A DNA stretch of 64,000 nt from Firmicutes bacterium UBA6113 (GTDB lineage: Bacteria; Bacillota; Clostridia; Tissierellales; Sedimentibacteraceae), in contig DIWF01000005.1 of assembly GCA_002422545.1 (NCBI GenBank), positions 1 through 64,000 of the forward strand. The letters are read 5' to 3'. A program made the position numbers and the translations under genes. Shown in pieces: positions 60,850-64,000 of the stretch. Position 1 is the stretch's first letter. Each line of letters opens with the position of its first letter. The notes under the pieces were generated by a model. It made no database searches and was not told where the DNA came from. It saw only the letters and a list, made by a program, of their open reading frames with translations.

Positions 60850-61779
60850 CTAATTAGTCTGATACATCTTTTCCTTCAACAGAATCAGCTTAGTGAGAAC
60901 ATTGTTTACAGGAGCATTTATATTATGTTTTTCAGCCTCTCTAACAATTGCTCCATTTATGTTGTTGATTTCAGTTTTTCTTTTATTATTCACATCTGCC
61001 AGCATTGAAGAAATATTTTCTTTAGTCAACCTCGCCGTATTCTTGCAATGCTCTACAGGATTTGGTGTGGCCAGTTTTATACCTGAAGCCTCAGCAACCA
61101 TTTCAGCTTCCCTAACCGCTTGTTCCATAATCCATTCAGTTTCAGGATAATCAAGAAGCTGTCCGTTTCTTAATCCAGAAAGTGCAGTAAGCGGATTTAT
61201 ACCCACATTTACCAGTACCTTATCCCAAATAATTCCCATTACATTTGTCGATACCGTTACAGGTTCAAGCTTCGCGTCCTTTAATAGCTGTGATATTTTG
61301 TTAATTCTTTCTGTAACATTTCCGTCTAATTCCCCGATAACAGTAGCACCGTGGCCGGCATGTTTCACCCTGCCGGGTCCCAGTAAGTTTGCTCCATGAG
61401 ATGTGGTACCAGTAATTATTTGTTCTTTTCTTACTACAGTTTCCAGTTTTTCTACATTTCCCAGTCCATTCTGTAGAGTAAGAACAGTGGTGTTTTCTCC
61501 TAAAACATCTCTATTTTGAGCAATTGCTATATCTGTAATGGTAGATTTTACAAATACTATGACCAAATCTACAACACCCACTTCTGTAGGATCAGCCGTG
61601 GCTTTTATTCCTTTTATGTATCTGTCTCCGCTTGTTCCTTCCATCCAAAGACCATTTTGATTAATGTTATCAACGTGTTCTTTAAATACGTCCAGAAAAT
61701 ATACTTCGTTTCCCGCTTCTGCAAGAAATCCTCCATATATGCTTCCCATGGCTCCAGCGCCAATAATTGCAATTTTCAT
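60850..61779 (-). CDS. panE: Ketopantoate reductase family protein
   Basis: A 309-residue NADP-dependent reductase. The Rossmann start is KIAIIGAGAMGSIYGGFLAEAG, the substrate Lys lies in IIWDKVLVNVGINPLTAL near residue 183, and the C-terminal helical domain carries the family Glu/Ser block (SMLADVNNKRKTEINNINGAI). ATG 61779 is used because the upstream ATG 61791 lies in the ribosome site GGAGG. It lies about 55 bases after the TRAP transporter genes on the same strand and may be co-transcribed. Either true PanE for pantothenate or a related 2-keto acid reductase acting on what the transporter imports. Confidence 0.88.
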   Translation of the reverse strand: MKIAIIGAGAMGSIYGGFLAEAGNEVYFLDVFKEHVDNINQNGLWMEGTSGDRYIKGIKATADPTEVGVVDLVIVFVKSTITDIAIAQNRDVLGENTTVLTLQNGLGNVEKLETVVRKEQIITGTTSHGANLLGPGRVKHAGHGATVIGELDGNVTERINKISQLLKDAKLEPVTVSTNVMGIIWDKVLVNVGINPLTALSGLRNGQLLDYPETEWIMEQAVREAEMVAEASGIKLATPNPVEHCKNTARLTKENISSMLADVNNKRKTEINNINGAIVREAEKHNINAPVNNVLTKLILLKEKMYQTN

Positions 61780-61833
61780 TCCTGCCTCCATTTTGTTTAA
61801 AATTTTATGTTTAATTTAAATTAAATCCGAAAT

Positions 61834-63117
61834 CTACATCAACCCAGATACCGAAGGAAGCCAAGTAATTATAGACGGTACATAAGTCAGCAGCAACAAT
61901 ACTCCTATTTCTGCCAATAAAAATGGTATAATCCTTTTGCTCATATCTCCGATTGATATTTTAGCAATTCCGCTGGCAACAAACAAATTCACCGCCATTG
62001 GAGGTGTAATCATTCCTATGGATGTATTAATAACTAAGATGATACCAAGAGCAACAGGATGCATTCCAAGTCCTGTAACAAGAGGCAAAAGCATCGGAGT
62101 TATGAGAAGTATGATTGACTGAGTTTCCAGGAAACACCCAAGGAACAGAAGTATCAGGTTGACAAACAAGAATATTACATACTTGTTGTTAAAGGCATTC
62201 AATACAGCACTTGCAATTGCTGTAGGAATGTTTGCACTTGTCATTAACCACGAAAAAGGTGCAGAAAGGCATACCACAAACAAAATAACAGCTGTTGATG
62301 CTGCAGATTTTGAAAGTATTTCCGGCAAGTCCTTCCATTTCAATTCTTTGTACACAAACATAGCTACAAGAAATGAATATACAACAGCAACTGCCGAAGC
62401 TTCTGTGGGAGTAAATATCCCTCCGTAAATTCCACCCAGAATTAAAATCGGCATAAACAAAGCCCATATGGCATCTATGAACGCCCTTCCGACTTTCACA
62501 AAAGTAATCCTTTCGGTTTGTTTAACTTCAAAACCTCTGCATGTTATTATTGATACAATTATAATTACTGTAGCCAACATAATCCCCGGCAAAAAACCAG
62601 CCATGAACATTGTTCCTATAGATACATTAGCTATAATGGCATAAGTGACCATAGATATGCTCGGAGGTATAACAACTCCCAAGGTACCTGATGAGGCAGC
62701 TATGGCAGCTGCCCTATCCTTTGGGTAACCTGCTTTTTCCATGTTTGGTATCATAATTCCACCTATGGCAGCCACAGTTGCAGCGTTAGAACCGGATATG
62801 GCTCCAAAGAATGCGGATGCAATAGTCGTTATTATTGCAAGACTTGAAGGAAGTTTCCCAAGCAAAACTCTGGCAAATTCTATAAGTCTTTTAGAAATTC
62901 CGCCTCTTTCCATCAAATCCCCGGAAAGAATAAAAAATGGTACAGCCATTAAAGGAAAGCTGTCTAGAGAAGTAAAAAGCCTTTGAGCGATAACAACCAT
63001 GTTTGTGTTCATTGTTCCGGTCGTAAGAGCCATTATAGCAGCTATCCCTAATGATATAGAAATAGGAACATTCAACAAAAGCATAAATGCCAAAGTTCCA
63101 AATAAAGTTATTGCCAC
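61834..63117 (-). CDS. TRAP transporter large permease (DctM type)
   Basis: A 427-residue protein with about 12 helices, the DctM/UehB family. Blocks such as MAVPFFILSGDLMERGGISKRLI, GSNAATVAAIGGIMIPNMEKAGYP and the terminal MITPPMAVNLFVASGI are family signatures. It is the main channel of a sodium-driven tripartite carboxylate uptake system. GTG start 63117, touching the stop of the small permease gene, so the two are coupled. Confidence 0.93.
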   Translation of the reverse strand: MAITLFGTLAFMLLLNVPISISLGIAAIMALTTGTMNTNMVVIAQRLFTSLDSFPLMAVPFFILSGDLMERGGISKRLIEFARVLLGKLPSSLAIITTIASAFFGAISGSNAATVAAIGGIMIPNMEKAGYPKDRAAAIAASSGTLGVVIPPSISMVTYAIIANVSIGTMFMAGFLPGIMLATVIIIVSIITCRGFEVKQTERITFVKVGRAFIDAIWALFMPILILGGIYGGIFTPTEASAVAVVYSFLVAMFVYKELKWKDLPEILSKSAASTAVILFVVCLSAPFSWLMTSANIPTAIASAVLNAFNNKYVIFLFVNLILLFLGCFLETQSIILLITPMLLPLVTGLGMHPVALGIILVINTSIGMITPPMAVNLFVASGIAKISIGDMSKRIIPFLLAEIGVLLLLTYVPSIITWLPSVSGLM

Positions 63118-63606
63118 TTACTCCACCCCCCGAACTTTTTCTTTGCTTAATTTTCTTATACAATACTGCAATGTACGAACAAACATAAGAGTCAGTCCCA
63201 CAGGCACAGCAGAATAAATTACCCACGTAGGAATTTGCATAGCAGGAGTAACCTGGCCCATTTTATACAGTTTAGAAATGAGTCCACCGGATATGTAAGT
63301 CATTAATCCACAAAATCCTGAAATTATCAATGTTCTTAATATAAAGGCAGCCTTATTTGTTGATTTTGGAAGGGCATTTACGAAATTGTCAACAGTGAAA
63401 TGCGTATTGTTTTTAGCGCCAACACCAATGCCAAGAAAAACAATCCAAATCATCATATATCTTGCAGCTTCTTCAGACCAAGGAATTATCATTATCTTTG
63501 TAAACCTGAAAAATGTTGCCATAAATATTATAATAACCATTAGAGGAAGCAACACAGTAATGGTATTTTCCTCAAAGTTATCTAAAAACTTTAATATTTT
63601 TTTCAT
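63118..63606 (-). CDS. TRAP transporter small permease (DctQ type)
   Basis: A 162-residue four-helix membrane protein typical of DctQ. It has the ATFFRFTKIMIIPWSEEAARYMMIW segment with the conserved W-S-E-E and GVGAKNNTHFTVDNF. The ATG at 63606 is preceded by AAGGAGG; an upstream in-frame ATG has none and is rejected. Links the binding protein upstream and the large permease downstream. Confidence 0.9.
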   Translation of the reverse strand: MKKILKFLDNFEENTITVLLPLMVIIIFMATFFRFTKIMIIPWSEEAARYMMIWIVFLGIGVGAKNNTHFTVDNFVNALPKSTNKAAFILRTLIISGFCGLMTYISGGLISKLYKMGQVTPAMQIPTWVIYSAVPVGLTLMFVRTLQYCIRKLSKEKVRGVE

Positions 63607-63671
63607 TTTACCTCCTTTATTTATACGAATTATGTTAAAGGATGGAGTGCGAATGCGCTCCACCCTTTATA

Positions 63672-64000
63672 TTAATTGCCTTTCAGAGCACTAACATATT
63701 CTTGGTTAATCTCAGATGCATATTTTTCGTATATAGGCTGACAAGCTGCCTGCCACAGAGACTTATCAACTTCGCTCACTGTAACGCCATATGATTTTAT
63801 AGTTTCTACAAGCTCTTTATCCATTTTTATGCAGAAATTTCTTTCCCAAGTTCTGGCTTCCAGTTCAGCTTTTATTATTGCATCCTGAACATCCTGAGGA
63901 TAGCTATCAAAAGCAGATTGACTTACCATCATTACTGCAGGTGAATAAACATGTCCTGTCAAAGAAAGATATTTCTGTGCTTCGTATAATTTATTGGAGT
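63672..64000 (-). CDS. TRAP solute-binding protein (DctP type), 5' end outside window
   Basis: The C-terminal ~108 residues of a DctP-like periplasmic binding protein; the open frame runs to the window edge. The SNKLYEAQKYLSLTGHVYSP opening and the AFDSYPQDVQDAI...KAELEARTWER helix are typical of the family tail. The ligand-binding Arg region lies outside. It begins the transporter unit, followed by DctQ, DctM and panE. Confidence 0.88.
   Translation of the reverse strand, partial: SNKLYEAQKYLSLTGHVYSPAVMMVSQSAFDSYPQDVQDAIIKAELEARTWERNFCIKMDKELVETIKSYGVTVSEVDKSLWQAACQPIYEKYASEINQEYVSALKGN

Overview
The window looks like the chromosome of a low-GC anaerobic Clostridia-type Firmicute. It is AT-rich, has strong AGGAGG ribosome sites and many rho-independent hairpins, and carries formyl-THF ligase, FolD, a butyrate kinase pair, ECF-type folate uptake and several sigma-54 activators. 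Gene content recalls amino-acid-fermenting genera such as Sedimentibacter, but that is an inference. No rRNA, tRNA, phage or CRISPR array was seen.

Layout. 1-4.4 kb is a decayed accessory patch: an orphan DUF3298 gene, an alpha/beta hydrolase, broken pieces of a Crp/Fnr regulator, an LRR-like protein and a Cys/His-rich protein, an IS200-type remnant, and two diverged copies of a ~157-bp non-coding repeat. 4.4-11.1 kb is a catabolic module: a beta-keto acid cleavage enzyme and permease, divergent from a phosphate-butyryltransferase/butyrate-kinase pair. Each side has a good -24/-12 promoter, and a PAS-type sigma-54 activator lies beside them. 11.5-18.2 kb holds two convergent PLP enzymes, an ECF sigma/RsiV-type pair and a GGDEF/HD-GYP protein. 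18.3-26.7 kb holds a four-gene envelope cassette of unknown function, a membrane-bound LuxR regulator, an NhaC-type antiporter and a diguanylate cyclase. 26.9-32.4 kb holds LplA, a lipoyl-domain dihydrolipoyl dehydrogenase, an AhpD-like CxxC protein, a MarR regulator and RecJ.

32.6-37.5 kb is an amino-acid symporter behind a -24/-12 promoter, with its likely two-component system. 37.7-43.1 kb is an operon carrying both halves of D-glutamate cyclase (DUF4392 and DUF1445) around PxpABC 5-oxoprolinase, with a divergent LysR regulator. 43.1-48.3 kb holds HelD, PadR, a membrane dipeptidase and a DUF819 protein. 48.5-54.9 kb is a second divergent sigma-54 unit: amidohydrolase, YhdT and a PanF-like symporter against an EamA exporter, with paired dyads between the promoters and the activator gene beside it. 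55.2-60.6 kb is a one-carbon/pantothenate operon (panB, fhs, formate channel, broken fchA, folD) followed by a THF riboswitch and folT. 60.8-64 kb is panE with a TRAP transporter that runs off the window end.

Themes: at least five convincing -24/-12 promoters and three sigma-54 activators in about 50 kb; substrate-level ATP formation from acyl-CoA; glutamate/5-oxoproline and pantothenate/one-carbon metabolism. All functions are read from sequence motifs and recalled family knowledge; no search was run.
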